A DNA stretch of 43,200 bases. Source: Acidobacteriota bacterium (GTDB lineage: Bacteria > Acidobacteriota > Terriglobia > Terriglobales > Acidobacteriaceae). Positions within the stretch are counted from its first letter, which is position 1. Each line of letters opens with the position of its first letter. Below, piece by piece: positions 29,198 through 36,854 of this stretch. The position numbers and the translations under genes are program-made. A model generated the notes under the pieces. It was not told the origin of the DNA. It worked only from the letters and a program-made list of their open reading frames with translations, and did no database searches. The stretch is taken from assembly GCA_018268775.1 (NCBI GenBank), contig JAFDVV010000039.1, positions 41,375 to 84,574 of the forward strand, given 5' to 3'.

Positions 29198-29230
29198 CCC
29201 ACATCTGGCGATACGGCCGCCAGATATGGG
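29198..29230. repeat. REP hairpin B (right end of the deleted RAYT unit)
   Basis: CCCACATCTGGCG (29198-29210) pairs with CGCCAGATATGGG (29218-29230), the inverse of REP A, followed by GCACCCGATTTTGTGG. Together A and B bracket the transposase remnant as an inverted pair. Confidence 0.9.
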
Positions 29231-29414
29231 GCACCCGATTTTGTGGCAAAATCAAATGTGGGCCTCCCAGTCCAGACGCGTCTTTCCCTATTCATCATAT
29301 CTATCCAAGCGTCCGTCCATGAGTGGGTTGTCCTGAAGTCAGTTGGCAACATCTTGGGGATGACTGATAACTGATGACACTACCGAATGAGGGCTCAGTT
29401 TCTGCAGCGTCGCG

Positions 29415-29855
29415 TTAGGCACTCAGCACGGATGGTTTCAGTCTTTCGGTTGCTTTCGTTTGTTCCCAGGTGTTCCATTCTTCCACCAGTTTACAGTCCA
29501 CAATGCGAGCGATGTTGATACCCAGAAGCGTAACGGGTTCCCCGGTCTCTCGTACCTGGACATTGGCGGTCATACGGGTAACGACCTTCTCGCCGTCGAC
29601 CAGTTGATCCTCAATCTGAAAGGAATCCTTGGTATAGATGAAGATATTGTGGAAGTGCAGGATACTTTGACGGAGCCCCTCCAGATCGCGGTCACCCGCT
29701 GATGGGTGTCCCACATAATTGGGCGCAACAACTTGATCGAGCGCTGAAACATCTCCGGCGGCATATAGATCCACTAATTTTCGAAAGACTTCTTTCCGGG
29801 ACTCCGGAGAATCTTGCATCGTTGCGTTGTGCATGCCGATTTCCTCTCGCGTCAC
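29415..29855 (-). CDS. SnoaL-like / ester-cyclase-type NTF2-fold protein
   Basis: Protein of 146 residues with a SnoaL-like (NTF2) pattern: RKLVDLYAAGDVSALDQVVA, PNYVGHPSAGDRDLEGLRQS, then VDGEKVVTRMTANVQV and GINIARIVDCKLVEEWNTWE. Members include ester cyclases and proteins of unknown role; a substrate cannot be named. The start is GTG 29855 because a perfect AGGAGG lies 8 nt upstream (29864-29869 on the complement); Met residues at 29834 and 29819 are alternatives with no such signal. It sits between the deleted and complete RAYT units, which may have moved around it. Confidence 0.85.
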   Translation of the reverse strand: MTREEIGMHNATMQDSPESRKEVFRKLVDLYAAGDVSALDQVVAPNYVGHPSAGDRDLEGLRQSILHFHNIFIYTKDSFQIEDQLVDGEKVVTRMTANVQVRETGEPVTLLGINIARIVDCKLVEEWNTWEQTKATERLKPSVLSA

Positions 29856-29900
29856 AAATCTTACCTCCTAAGACCAATACGCGTTAGTCCTGCGAGTTTG

Positions 29901-29963
29901 GGGGCTGAAGTCTTTCGCCTCCGCTCCATTCTGAGTGAAACCGTAATGGAGCGCGAAAGCCCC
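29901..29963. repeat. Imperfect palindrome upstream of the ester-cyclase-like gene
   Basis: CGCTCCATT (29922-29930) pairs with AATGGAGCG (29945-29953), and the outer GGGGCT and TTTCG segments pair with CGAAAGCCCC ending at 29963. It is a long imperfect hairpin with no other copy noted in the window. It could be another degenerate palindromic element. Confidence 0.6.
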
Positions 29964-30043
29964 GTTATTGTGAACTAAGTTCCTGACTTGGCGACAAATC
30001 GGACTGGGTGGCTCACATCTGACCTAGCCACAGAATCGGGTGC

Positions 30044-30076
30044 CCCATATCTGGCGGTTTCATCGCCAGATGTGGG
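30044..30076. repeat. REP hairpin C (left end of the complete RAYT unit)
   Basis: CCCATATCTGGCG (30044-30056) and CGCCAGATGTGGG (30064-30076) around GTTTCAT. It is almost identical to REP A over more than 50 bp, including CAGAATCGGGTGCC before it and GGGTTTGCAG after it. It lies 31 bp beyond the transposase stop. Confidence 0.92.
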
Positions 30077-30107
30077 TTTGCAGGATTCTTCCGGTAGTCC
30101 GATCCAG

Positions 30108-30578
30108 TCAAACCTTCGTTATCTGTACGGGTCCATCTTCGTCTAGAAGGTAGTGCCGGTAACTCGACCATCTCCAATCCTCCGGCCGTTCGACCAGACC
30201 TCGTGTAACTGGATTGCGGTGCATGTACTTCAGCTTTTCAACTCGCTTGTCGCGGGTGAAGATGTTGAAGTCGTAGTAGCGCCTCCGCCAGAAGGGCCTC
30301 GTGTCGAGGCGTCTGGAGACGGAGATCTTCAGGGCTTGCAGGGCCTTCGAGAGAGGCGCCTCATGGTTGGGTGGTTCGCTCACGAGAACCTTGACGTGCT
30401 CGGGCATCACGACGTAGCCCAGCACATCGATGAGGTAGCTACGTCGAGTTAGCTCCAGGGAATCGAGAAAGATGTCTTTGGCGTCAGGTGCCGCGAAGTA
30501 CGGCTCTCTTCGATAACAACTGAAGGTAACAAAGTGGTCGTCGCCTTCTTGTTGAAACCGCCTGAGGCCCAATGGCAT
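30108..30578 (-). CDS. REP-associated tyrosine transposase (RAYT, IS200/Y1 superfamily)
   Basis: Protein of 156 residues of the TnpA-REP family, single-strand nucleases thought to move or maintain REP sequences. Family marks: HFVTFSCYRREPYF near the N-terminus, LGYVVMPEHVKVLVSEP in place of the HUH motif, FWRRRYYDFNIF, and the catalytic-helix region KYMHRNPVTRGLVERPEDWRWSS with Tyr118 as candidate nucleophile. The second His of HUH is Lys63 (His61-Val-Lys63; codon AAG), which would normally impair metal binding. The gene is flanked by inverted REP hairpins C and D, the arrangement expected of a RAYT with its substrate. The start at 30578 has no clear ribosome binding site. A deleted sister copy lies at 29037-29164. 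Confidence 0.92.
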   Translation of the reverse strand: MPLGLRRFQQEGDDHFVTFSCYRREPYFAAPDAKDIFLDSLELTRRSYLIDVLGYVVMPEHVKVLVSEPPNHEAPLSKALQALKISVSRRLDTRPFWRRRYYDFNIFTRDKRVEKLKYMHRNPVTRGLVERPEDWRWSSYRHYLLDEDGPVQITKV

Positions 30579-30626
30579 GGATGAATTTTAACTTGGAAGA
30601 ACGGGATCGCGCCTTCGCGCGATTGG

Positions 30627-30659
30627 CCCACATCTGGCGATGAAGCCGCCAGATATGGG
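30627..30659. repeat. REP hairpin D (right end of the complete RAYT unit)
   Basis: CCCACATCTGGCG (30627-30639) pairs with CGCCAGATATGGG (30647-30659) around ATGAAGC. It is inverted relative to REP C and matches REP B. Beyond it the sequence changes at once into an inverted copy of the GAAGGACCTGC repeat family. Confidence 0.92.
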
Positions 30660-30667
30660 GCAAACCG

Positions 30668-30724
30668 CAGGTCCTTCGACTGCGTTTTGCGCAAAGAGCA
30701 CGCAAAACTCCGCTCAGGATGACA
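30668..30724. repeat. Inverted copy of the GTCATCCTGAG...GAAGGACCTGC family
   Basis: Starts GCAGGTCCTTCGACTGCG and ends CCGCTCAGGATGACAC, the reverse orientation of the copy at 13424-13480. In the centre GCGTTTTGC and GCAAAAC give a hairpin. It lies between REP D and the end of mutM. Confidence 0.8.
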
Positions 30725-30762
30725 CTTCATTGGTTGGTCGGAGTTGTCACGCGCAGAAAACG

Positions 30763-31665
30763 TTACCGCTGGCACTTGGGGCAGAAGTGTGTGCTGCGTC
30801 CGCCGATGACGATACGCTCGATCGGCGTCTTGCAGGTGCGGCAGGGCTCGCCGGTGCGCGAGTAGACATAGTGGTGGAGCTGAAAAAATCCCGCCACGCC
30901 ATCGGCGTCGACGTAGTCGGAGACGGAGGAGCCACCCAGCTTGATCGCCTTCTTCAACACTTTTTGCAGTGCCGTTCGCAGCTTTGTCAGCTCGTCGCGC
31001 GTGAGGCGTCCTGCGTGGCGGCGCGGGCGGATGCCGGCGTGGTGCAGCGCCTCGTCGGCGTAGATGTTGCCGACGCCATGCAGCAACGCCTGGTTGAGCA
31101 GAGCGGCCTTGATCGGTGTCCTGCGTCCATGAAAGAGCGCGATGAAGTCTTCGAGGCCGATGGTGAGCGGCTCCTTGCCGGGGCCGGTGTAGGTCTCGGT
31201 CGCGACGGAGAGGCGGCCGAAGCGGCGCGCGTCGACGAAGCGCAGTTGCTTGCCGCTGCGGAGGGTGAGGATGGCGTGGGTGTGCGGTGGAACCTCGGTC
31301 TCTGGGGTGGAGACGAGCAGGCGGCCCGTCATGCCGAGGTGGATGAGGAATTGGGCGTTTTTTGCAGGGCCGGGCGTTTGCGTAGAAGCAGGTCCCTCCA
31401 CTTCCCCTTCGACGCGCTTCGCTTGCTCAGGGTTCGGTCGGGATGACAGCTTCTTGCTTAGTGGGCGGCCCAAGTCGACGACGATGGTCTTGCCGACGCG
31501 GTGGACGCGGTCGATGCGCGCGCCTGTGAGTACGTCGGCGATCTCGGCAGGGGGCGACTTGAAGGTCTGCGGCTTGTTGCTGGTCCAGACGCTGAGGATG
31601 GTCTGCCCGTGGACGCGCTGGTGAACGCCGTTGGCGACGGTTTCGACTTCGGGAAGCTCAGGCAT
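30763..31665 (-). CDS. mutM: Formamidopyrimidine-DNA glycosylase MutM/Fpg with a repeat-derived insert
   Basis: Base-excision repair enzyme of 300 residues removing oxidised purines such as 8-oxoguanine. The start must be ATG 31665, since the mature protein needs Pro2 (MPELPEVETV), the Schiff-base nucleophile, and Glu3. Further landmarks are IHLGMTGRLL, DARRFGRL, GVGNIYADEALHHAGI and the C-terminal zinc finger CRTCKTPIERIVIGGRSTHF followed by CPKC. Residues about 71-103 are extra compared with normal Fpg: between VVDLG and FLIHLGMTG, where only a few residues are expected, lies a Pro/Glu-rich segment. Residues 73-94 come from a 66-bp repeat also present in-frame at 34377-34442. All catalytic residues remain, so activity is plausible. 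A repeat lies on the 3' side. Confidence 0.96.
   Translation of the reverse strand: MPELPEVETVANGVHQRVHGQTILSVWTSNKPQTFKSPPAEIADVLTGARIDRVHRVGKTIVVDLGRPLSKKLSSRPNPEQAKRVEGEVEGPASTQTPGPAKNAQFLIHLGMTGRLLVSTPETEVPPHTHAILTLRSGKQLRFVDARRFGRLSVATETYTGPGKEPLTIGLEDFIALFHGRRTPIKAALLNQALLHGVGNIYADEALHHAGIRPRRHAGRLTRDELTKLRTALQKVLKKAIKLGGSSVSDYVDADGVAGFFQLHHYVYSRTGEPCRTCKTPIERIVIGGRSTHFCPKCQR
31384..31449 (-). repeat. 66-bp repeat in-frame within mutM
   Basis: Encodes 22 residues (MutM 73-94) including PEQAKRVEGEVE. It differs from the copy at 34377-34442 at only 3 of 66 positions and is read in the same frame and direction. The ends (AGAAGCAGG..., GGTCGGGATGACAG) match the intergenic repeat family of GCAGGTCC...GGATGACA type. 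Confidence 0.93.
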
Positions 31666-31757
31666 TGCCTTTTGAGTATAGGCGGCGCGCGGGAGATTCA
31701 ACCGCTGCGGGGTTTTTGCTGACGCGCGTCTCGCCGTGCCTCTATACTTTCTGCGCG

Positions 31758-32750
31758 ATGAAGAGACAAATTTTTTTGACGGCAGGAATTTTCAGCGCGC
31801 TGGCGGTTGGGGCCGGTGCGTATGCGGCGGCGGAGACGCTCCTGGTGGCCAACCAGAAGGACCAGAACCTTTCGGTGATCGATACAAAGACCGACACGGT
31901 TGTGGCCACGATTCCGGTCGGCGGCGTGACCGGGCATGAGCTTGCCGTCTCTCCCGATGGCAGACGCGCGTTTGTGCCGATCTACGGCAACGCGGGCGTG
32001 GGCCGCGCGGGCACCGACGGAACCAAGATCTCGGTGATCGACCTGGCATCGAAGAACATCGTCGGCACCATCGACTTCGGCCACGGCGTAAGGCCGCACT
32101 GCGCGGTCTTCGGCAAGGACGGCATGTTGTACGTCACCACCGAGCTGGACAAGTCGGTGAGCGTGATCGATCCGAAGACGCTGAAGATCGTCGGCTCGGT
32201 GCCCACCGGGCAGGAGCAGTCGCACATGCTTGTGCTCTCGAAGGACGGCAGGCGCGGCTACACGGCGAACGTAGGCCCGGGCACGGTCTCGGTGCTCGAC
32301 ATTCCAGGGCGCAGGACGATTGCGATCATCCCCATCTCGGGGAACACGCAGCGCATCTCCATCTCGCGAGACGGAAGCATGGTGTTCACCGCCGACCAGA
32401 AGACCCCGCAGCTTGCCGTGATCGACACGGCGACAAACAAGGTAAAGACGTGGGTCCCGCTGTCGAGCGCGGGCTATGGCACTGTCTCCACGCTCGACGG
32501 GCGCTACCTGCTGGTGACGCTGCGCGGAGCGAAGCAGCTTGCCGTCGTCAATCTGAAGACGATGAAGGTGGACCACACGGTCGACGTTGGCGATGGGCCT
32601 TCGGAGGTTGTGGTCGGCGCGGACGGCAAGAAGGCCTTCGTTGCCTGCAACTTCTCGAATCAGATTGCGGTTGTCGATCTGGCGAGTTGGAAGATGGACA
32701 AGCTGATCGATGCGGGCAAGTACGCCGACGGCATGGCGCTCGTGAAATAG
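31758..32750 (+). CDS. Exported YVTN-type beta-propeller protein
   Basis: Protein of 330 residues with a signal peptide (MKRQIFLTAGIFSALAVGAG then AYAAAE) and six to seven repeats of about 42 residues. Examples are LLVANQKDQNLSVIDTKTDT, LYVTTELDKSVSVIDPKTLK, GYTANVGPGTVSVLDIPGRR and AFVACNFSNQIAVVDLASWK, typical of YVTN/lactonase-like beta-propellers. Roles include extracytoplasmic protein binding or electron-transfer-associated scaffolds; no enzymatic residue can be assigned. The start is ATG 31758, since the longer frame from 31665 lies opposite the mutM start and has no signal peptide. It is divergent from mutM, with 92 bp between starts. Confidence 0.9.
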   Translation: MKRQIFLTAGIFSALAVGAGAYAAAETLLVANQKDQNLSVIDTKTDTVVATIPVGGVTGHELAVSPDGRRAFVPIYGNAGVGRAGTDGTKISVIDLASKNIVGTIDFGHGVRPHCAVFGKDGMLYVTTELDKSVSVIDPKTLKIVGSVPTGQEQSHMLVLSKDGRRGYTANVGPGTVSVLDIPGRRTIAIIPISGNTQRISISRDGSMVFTADQKTPQLAVIDTATNKVKTWVPLSSAGYGTVSTLDGRYLLVTLRGAKQLAVVNLKTMKVDHTVDVGDGPSEVVVGADGKKAFVACNFSNQIAVVDLASWKMDKLIDAGKYADGMALVK

Positions 32751-32818
32751 CCGAAGCTCTGGAACGTGCGTGGCTTGAGGTGACGATGCACTTTGGCCAG
32801 CCGCACAATCTGCTAGCC

Positions 32819-32915
32819 ATCATTCTGAGGTGTAGCCGAAGAATCTCAGCATTTTTCCTGTGTCGCATCCGAAGATGAAACTACAGGGATTCTTCGGCTG
32901 CGCCTCAGAATGACG
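32819..32915. repeat. Inverted-repeat element, CGTCATTCTGAG family, copy 3
   Basis: The arms ATCATTCTGAGGTGTAGCCG and CGGCTGCGCCTCAGAATGACGA are joined by a core containing AGAATCTCAGC and ACTACAGGGATTCTTCGG. It lies between the convergent beta-propeller and spermidine-synthase-like genes, where it could end transcription in both directions. Confidence 0.88.
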
Positions 32916-32945
32916 ATTCGGGGCGCTGGTGCGCTTGTGGCCAGC

Positions 32946-35069
32946 TCAGTTCCAGTGACCTCCAAGCTGCAACAGCGGCAGCAGGCTGGAGTAGTCGTCG
33001 GTCCAGAGCCGCAGCCCGGGCACTGTAGCAATGTGGGTGGCCTCGAATGCGACCTCGTGTTGCGCGAAGAAGGTGGGGTCGGCGGTCATCAATACCCATT
33101 CGGCGCGAAACTCGCCGCGGTCGTCCTTCGAGGCGGAGTCGAAGTCGCGCGCGTCGAGGTGCGCCTCGGCCGCAAGCAGGCCAAGTTCGGGCGCGAGGTT
33201 GAGGTATTGGTTCGAGATGTGGAATGCCAGTATCCCCGTGGGCTTCAGGTGCGCGACGTACAGCCGAATCGCTTCGATCGTCAGCAGGTGCAGCGGGATG
33301 GCGTCGCCAGAGAAGGCATCGACGACGAGGATGTCGAAGTTCTGCGGCTGTCTGTTGGCTAGCTCGGATGTGAGCGAGGTTCGCGCATCGCCGGGGACGA
33401 TCGACGTTGCCGCGCCGGAGTCGCGCAGATAGGTGAAGAGGTTGCGCGCGATGGGCGGGACCTGCGGATTCAGCTCGTAGAAGCGGATGCTGTCGCCGGG
33501 CTGCCCGTAGGCGGCGAGCGTGCCGGTGCCGAGGCCGATGACGCCGATCTTTCGTGGCCGGTCGTTGCAGCAGAAGCGCAGCGCGAGTCCCGCGCCTGAG
33601 TCGGTCGCGTAGTAGGTGGTGGGCACGCGGCTGAACTCCGGCGAAAAGATCTGCGTGCCGTGCTGGATTGTTCCGTGCAGCAGCGTCCGCATGGGCGAGT
33701 GCTGGATGAGCGCGACCGATTGCTTCACCTGAAGCGTGCCGTAGAAGTTGCGGACAGCGACGAGGCTTTGACGCTCGTAGCCGATGTGCAGCGCCATGAC
33801 CAGCACAAACAGAAGGACACTGGCTGTCGTCCAGAGCAGCCTCTGCGCCCAGCCTTCGTTCCACATGGCCGCAAGCGCGCAGGCGGCGGTGGCGAAGAAG
33901 GCGAGCGCGAGGTCGTAGTTGGCCGAGAAGATAAGAGGAAAGGCGATGCCGACGAGGAAGGTGCCGGTTGCCCCTCCCGCGGCGACCAGCAGATAGAAGA
34001 GCGTGGCCTCGGAGGCGCGCTGCGGGCGCAGGCGGTAGGCTTCGCCGTGGCAGAAGAGGCAGGCGACGAAGCACTCGACGAGAAAGAAGGCGATGGTGAG
34101 GCCGATAGGCAGCGAGAAGTCCGCCTTCGAGAGCGCGTAGCCGAGGCTGGCCAGCATCACCACCAGCAGCCGCACCACGATGGGCCGCTTGTACAGCGCG
34201 GGGCGGTCGAAGGCGACGATGAACGTCATCAGATAGACCGCGAGCGGCAGCACCCAGAGCAGCGGAATGGCCGCGATGTTGACGGTGAGGTGCGCCGTCA
34301 CCGCGCTCAACTGCATGGCGGCGGCCAGAGGGAGAAGGAACCAGAGCCAGCGGTGGGTGCGTGAGGCTGCCGGTAGAGAAGCAGGTCTCTCCACTTCCCC
34401 TTCGACGCGCTTCGCTTGCTCAGGGTCCGGTCGAGATGACAGTTCAGATGTGGGTACCGTAGAGCGTAACTGCGTGGCAATCAGGTAGGCCAGCACCGCG
34501 AAGAGGACGAAGGCCGCCGACCACAGGATGCGCTGGGTGCGAAGCGTCAGGTGCGGCTCGATCAGCGTGGGGTAGGCGAGCAGGGCGATCAGCGAACCGG
34601 CGTTCGAGAGCGCGAACAGCCGATACCAGACCGGCGCGGGCTCGCCGGTCGTCGCGGCCTCGCGCCGCGCGAGCCACACCTGCAACAGCGGGCTGGTCGA
34701 CGCCAGCAGGAGGAAGGGAAGCCCGATGCTGTGGCCAAGCGCCCAGAAGATGGCGAGGACAGGTTGGTCCGTGCTGGTGGGAACCGCCTTGAAGAGAAGG
34801 TTCGATCCGAGGGCAAGCAGCGCGAGAGCAATCAGCGCCGTATGCAGCCGTCGCTGCCGGGCAGTGCCGAGGCCGGGGCCGGTGATCCAGTGGGCGTAGA
34901 GATAGCCCAGCAGCAGCGTGACCTGAAAGAAGACCAGGCACGTCAGCCAGACGGCTGAGGAACCTCCCAGGGCCGGTAGTAGTTGTTTGGCGGCGAGGGG
35001 CTCAATGGCGAAGAGCAGAAATGCCGAGAGAAAGGTGGTAGAGCCGTAGAGCAGACGGTTTGAGGGCAT
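32946..35069 (-). CDS. Membrane-fused spermidine synthase-like protein with a repeat-derived insert
   Basis: Protein of 707 residues. The N-terminal part (about 1-430) has 10 or more transmembrane segments of the MFS-like domain seen in fused MFS/spermidine synthases. The C-terminal part (about 440-700) is a Rossmann methyltransferase/SpeE-like domain with the nucleotide motif GVIGLGTGTLAAYGQPGD, an acidic strand end RFYELNP, GDARTSL and ILVVDAFSGDAIP. Polyamine synthase activity is not certain; many such fusions are uncharacterised. Residues 210-231, in the loop after the sixth or so helix, are the 22-residue segment encoded by the repeat shared with mutM. The start is ATG 35069. It is divergent from purA. 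Confidence 0.88.
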   Translation of the reverse strand: MPSNRLLYGSTTFLSAFLLFAIEPLAAKQLLPALGGSSAVWLTCLVFFQVTLLLGYLYAHWITGPGLGTARQRRLHTALIALALLALGSNLLFKAVPTSTDQPVLAIFWALGHSIGLPFLLLASTSPLLQVWLARREAATTGEPAPVWYRLFALSNAGSLIALLAYPTLIEPHLTLRTQRILWSAAFVLFAVLAYLIATQLRSTVPTSELSSRPDPEQAKRVEGEVERPASLPAASRTHRWLWFLLPLAAAMQLSAVTAHLTVNIAAIPLLWVLPLAVYLMTFIVAFDRPALYKRPIVVRLLVVMLASLGYALSKADFSLPIGLTIAFFLVECFVACLFCHGEAYRLRPQRASEATLFYLLVAAGGATGTFLVGIAFPLIFSANYDLALAFFATAACALAAMWNEGWAQRLLWTTASVLLFVLVMALHIGYERQSLVAVRNFYGTLQVKQSVALIQHSPMRTLLHGTIQHGTQIFSPEFSRVPTTYYATDSGAGLALRFCCNDRPRKIGVIGLGTGTLAAYGQPGDSIRFYELNPQVPPIARNLFTYLRDSGAATSIVPGDARTSLTSELANRQPQNFDILVVDAFSGDAIPLHLLTIEAIRLYVAHLKPTGILAFHISNQYLNLAPELGLLAAEAHLDARDFDSASKDDRGEFRAEWVLMTADPTFFAQHEVAFEATHIATVPGLRLWTDDYSSLLPLLQLGGHWN
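34377..34442 (-). repeat. 66-bp repeat in-frame within the spermidine-synthase-like gene
   Basis: Encodes residues 210-231, with 20 of 22 residues equal to those in MutM (differences Asn/Asp and Gly/Arg); 63 of 66 bases are identical. It falls between predicted transmembrane segments, where an insertion should be tolerated. Confidence 0.93.
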
Positions 35070-35219
35070 GGGCGCGATGGAGGAAGCATACGCGAGTGTC
35101 CTTCCCCCGGCGATATCTCCGGCACGATATGATGGTTAAGGCGCGTCATGCCCGGAGCCATCGGGGCAGCGAGTTTCATCCGGCTATTAAGAACAATCCT
35201 TTTGGAGAACGTATCCGTC

Positions 35220-36530
35220 GTGAGTCAACCGAGATCTGCGGTCATTTTGGGTGCCCAGTGGGGCGATGAGGGTAAAGGCAAGATTGTGGACGTGCTGTCG
35301 GAGAGGTTCTCCGTGGTGGCGCGTTACGCGGGCGGCCACAACGCCGGGCACACGGTCATCATCAAGGGCCGCAAGTTCGTCCTCCAGTTGATCCCCTGCG
35401 GCGTTCTGCGTCCGGAGTGCAAGGGCGTCATCGGCAACGGCGTCGTGCTCGACCCCATGGCCTTCCTCAACGAGGTCAAGAAGCTGAAGGACGCCGGTCT
35501 GCCTGTGGACGGACAGCTCTTCGTCTCGAACCGCGCGCAGGTGATCCTGCCCTACCACCGCATGATTGAGCTTGCGGCGGAGAACGCTCCCGGACGGACG
35601 AAGATCGGGACGACCAGCCGCGGCATCGGCCCGGCTTACGAAGACAAGATGCACCGCAGCGGTCTGCGCGTGGTGGACATGCTGAACCCGGCGCTGCTCC
35701 GCACCCATATCGAGAACGCCTGCCACGAGAAGAACACCATCGCCCATGCGCTGTTCGGTACCGAGCCGCTCGACCCCAAGACGATGTACGAGGAGTACGC
35801 GCGCGCCGCCGAGCAGGTCGCTCCCTTTGTGACGGACACCGCCGTGCTGCTGAACCAGGAGCTGGACAAGGGCGGCAACGTGATGTTCGAAGGCGCGCAA
35901 GGCGCCCTGCTCGACATCGACCACGGGACGTATCCGTTTGTGACGTCGTCGTCTGCGACGGCCGGCGGCGCCGTTACGGGAACCGGAGTCGGCCCGACGC
36001 GCATCGATACCGTGATCGGCGTCACCAAGGCTTACGTCACCCGCGTAGGCGAGGGGCCGTTCCCGACAGAGATTCACGACGACACGGCCGACCTGCTGCG
36101 CGCTCGCGGGCAGGAGTACGGCGCCGTCACCGGACGTCCGCGGCGCTGCGGCTGGCTCGACCTGCCGCTGCTGCGCTACTCGAACATGATCAACTCCACT
36201 GAATGGCTGGTCGTGACCAAGATGGACGTCATGGACGAGTGCGAAGAGATCCCCGTCTGCACCGGCTACAGGATCAACGGCAAGGTCACGGACGTGATCC
36301 CCGCCGATATGCGCGGCTTCGACGAGATCCAGCCGATCTACACCAGGCTGAAGGGCTGGAAGTCCTCGACCGAGGGCATCACGGAGTGGGACAAGCTGCC
36401 GAAGCTGGCGCAGGAGTATCTCCGCTTCCTGGAGAAGGAATCGAACGCGAAGATCGGCATGGTTTCGACCGGCCCCGATCGTGAACAGACGATGACGCTG
36501 CCGGAGTTCGACGCGGCGCTGAAGGGATAG
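35220..36530 (+). CDS. purA: Adenylosuccinate synthetase
   Basis: Enzyme of 436 residues that joins IMP and aspartate with GTP to adenylosuccinate, the first step to AMP. The P-loop GAQWGDEGKGKIVDVL, GGHNAGHTV, GTTSRGIGPAYEDK, GAQGALLDIDHGTYPFVTSS and TGRPRRCGWLDLP are all canonical. The start is taken as GTG 35220 (SQPRSAVILGAQWG), which gives the usual N-terminus; the frame is open from 35148, but those residues are not family-like. GGAG at 35204-35207 is 12 nt away, somewhat long. A small monooxygenase-fold gene follows 10 bp after the stop. Confidence 0.96.
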   Translation: MSQPRSAVILGAQWGDEGKGKIVDVLSERFSVVARYAGGHNAGHTVIIKGRKFVLQLIPCGVLRPECKGVIGNGVVLDPMAFLNEVKKLKDAGLPVDGQLFVSNRAQVILPYHRMIELAAENAPGRTKIGTTSRGIGPAYEDKMHRSGLRVVDMLNPALLRTHIENACHEKNTIAHALFGTEPLDPKTMYEEYARAAEQVAPFVTDTAVLLNQELDKGGNVMFEGAQGALLDIDHGTYPFVTSSSATAGGAVTGTGVGPTRIDTVIGVTKAYVTRVGEGPFPTEIHDDTADLLRARGQEYGAVTGRPRRCGWLDLPLLRYSNMINSTEWLVVTKMDVMDECEEIPVCTGYRINGKVTDVIPADMRGFDEIQPIYTRLKGWKSSTEGITEWDKLPKLAQEYLRFLEKESNAKIGMVSTGPDREQTMTLPEFDAALKG

Positions 36531-36540
36531 GGCGGACGCG

Positions 36541-36828
36541 ATGGTGAGCTTTACGGTACGAATGCGGTTTGCCCCGTCCGACCGCGCCGAGGTCGCGGAG
36601 ATTCTGTCGAGGCTGACGGAGGGTTCAAGGGCCGAGCAGGGCTGCGTCAGCTACATCTGCCACTTTGTCGATGGCGAGCCGGCGACGGTCTTCATCTACG
36701 AGCAGTACGCCGACAAGGCCGCCGTGGACCACCATCGCGAGACGCCGCACTTCAAGCAGTACGCCGTCGGCGGGCTGTATCAGAAGATGCTCGACCGGCA
36801 GGTAGAAAACCTTACGGCGATCTGCTGA
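36541..36828 (+). CDS. Antibiotic-biosynthesis-monooxygenase (ABM) domain protein
   Basis: Small protein of 95 residues with the dimeric alpha/beta-barrel ABM pattern: FTVRMRFAPSDRAEVAEILS, TEGSRAEQGCVSYICHF, FIYEQYADKAAVDHHRETPH and FKQYAVGG. Similar proteins (YgiN-like) act on quinols or are of unknown role. It starts 10 bp after purA and is likely cotranscribed, though no functional link to purine synthesis is evident. Confidence 0.88.
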   Translation: MVSFTVRMRFAPSDRAEVAEILSRLTEGSRAEQGCVSYICHFVDGEPATVFIYEQYADKAAVDHHRETPHFKQYAVGGLYQKMLDRQVENLTAIC

Positions 36829-36854
36829 ACCGTCTCGCTTCTCCCCACCAACTT

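Noticed and set aside
29000..29374. Open frame of 124 codons on the plus strand across the REP remnant
   Set aside because: It consists of REP hairpins and the antisense of the transposase remnant, without ribosome binding site or family match.
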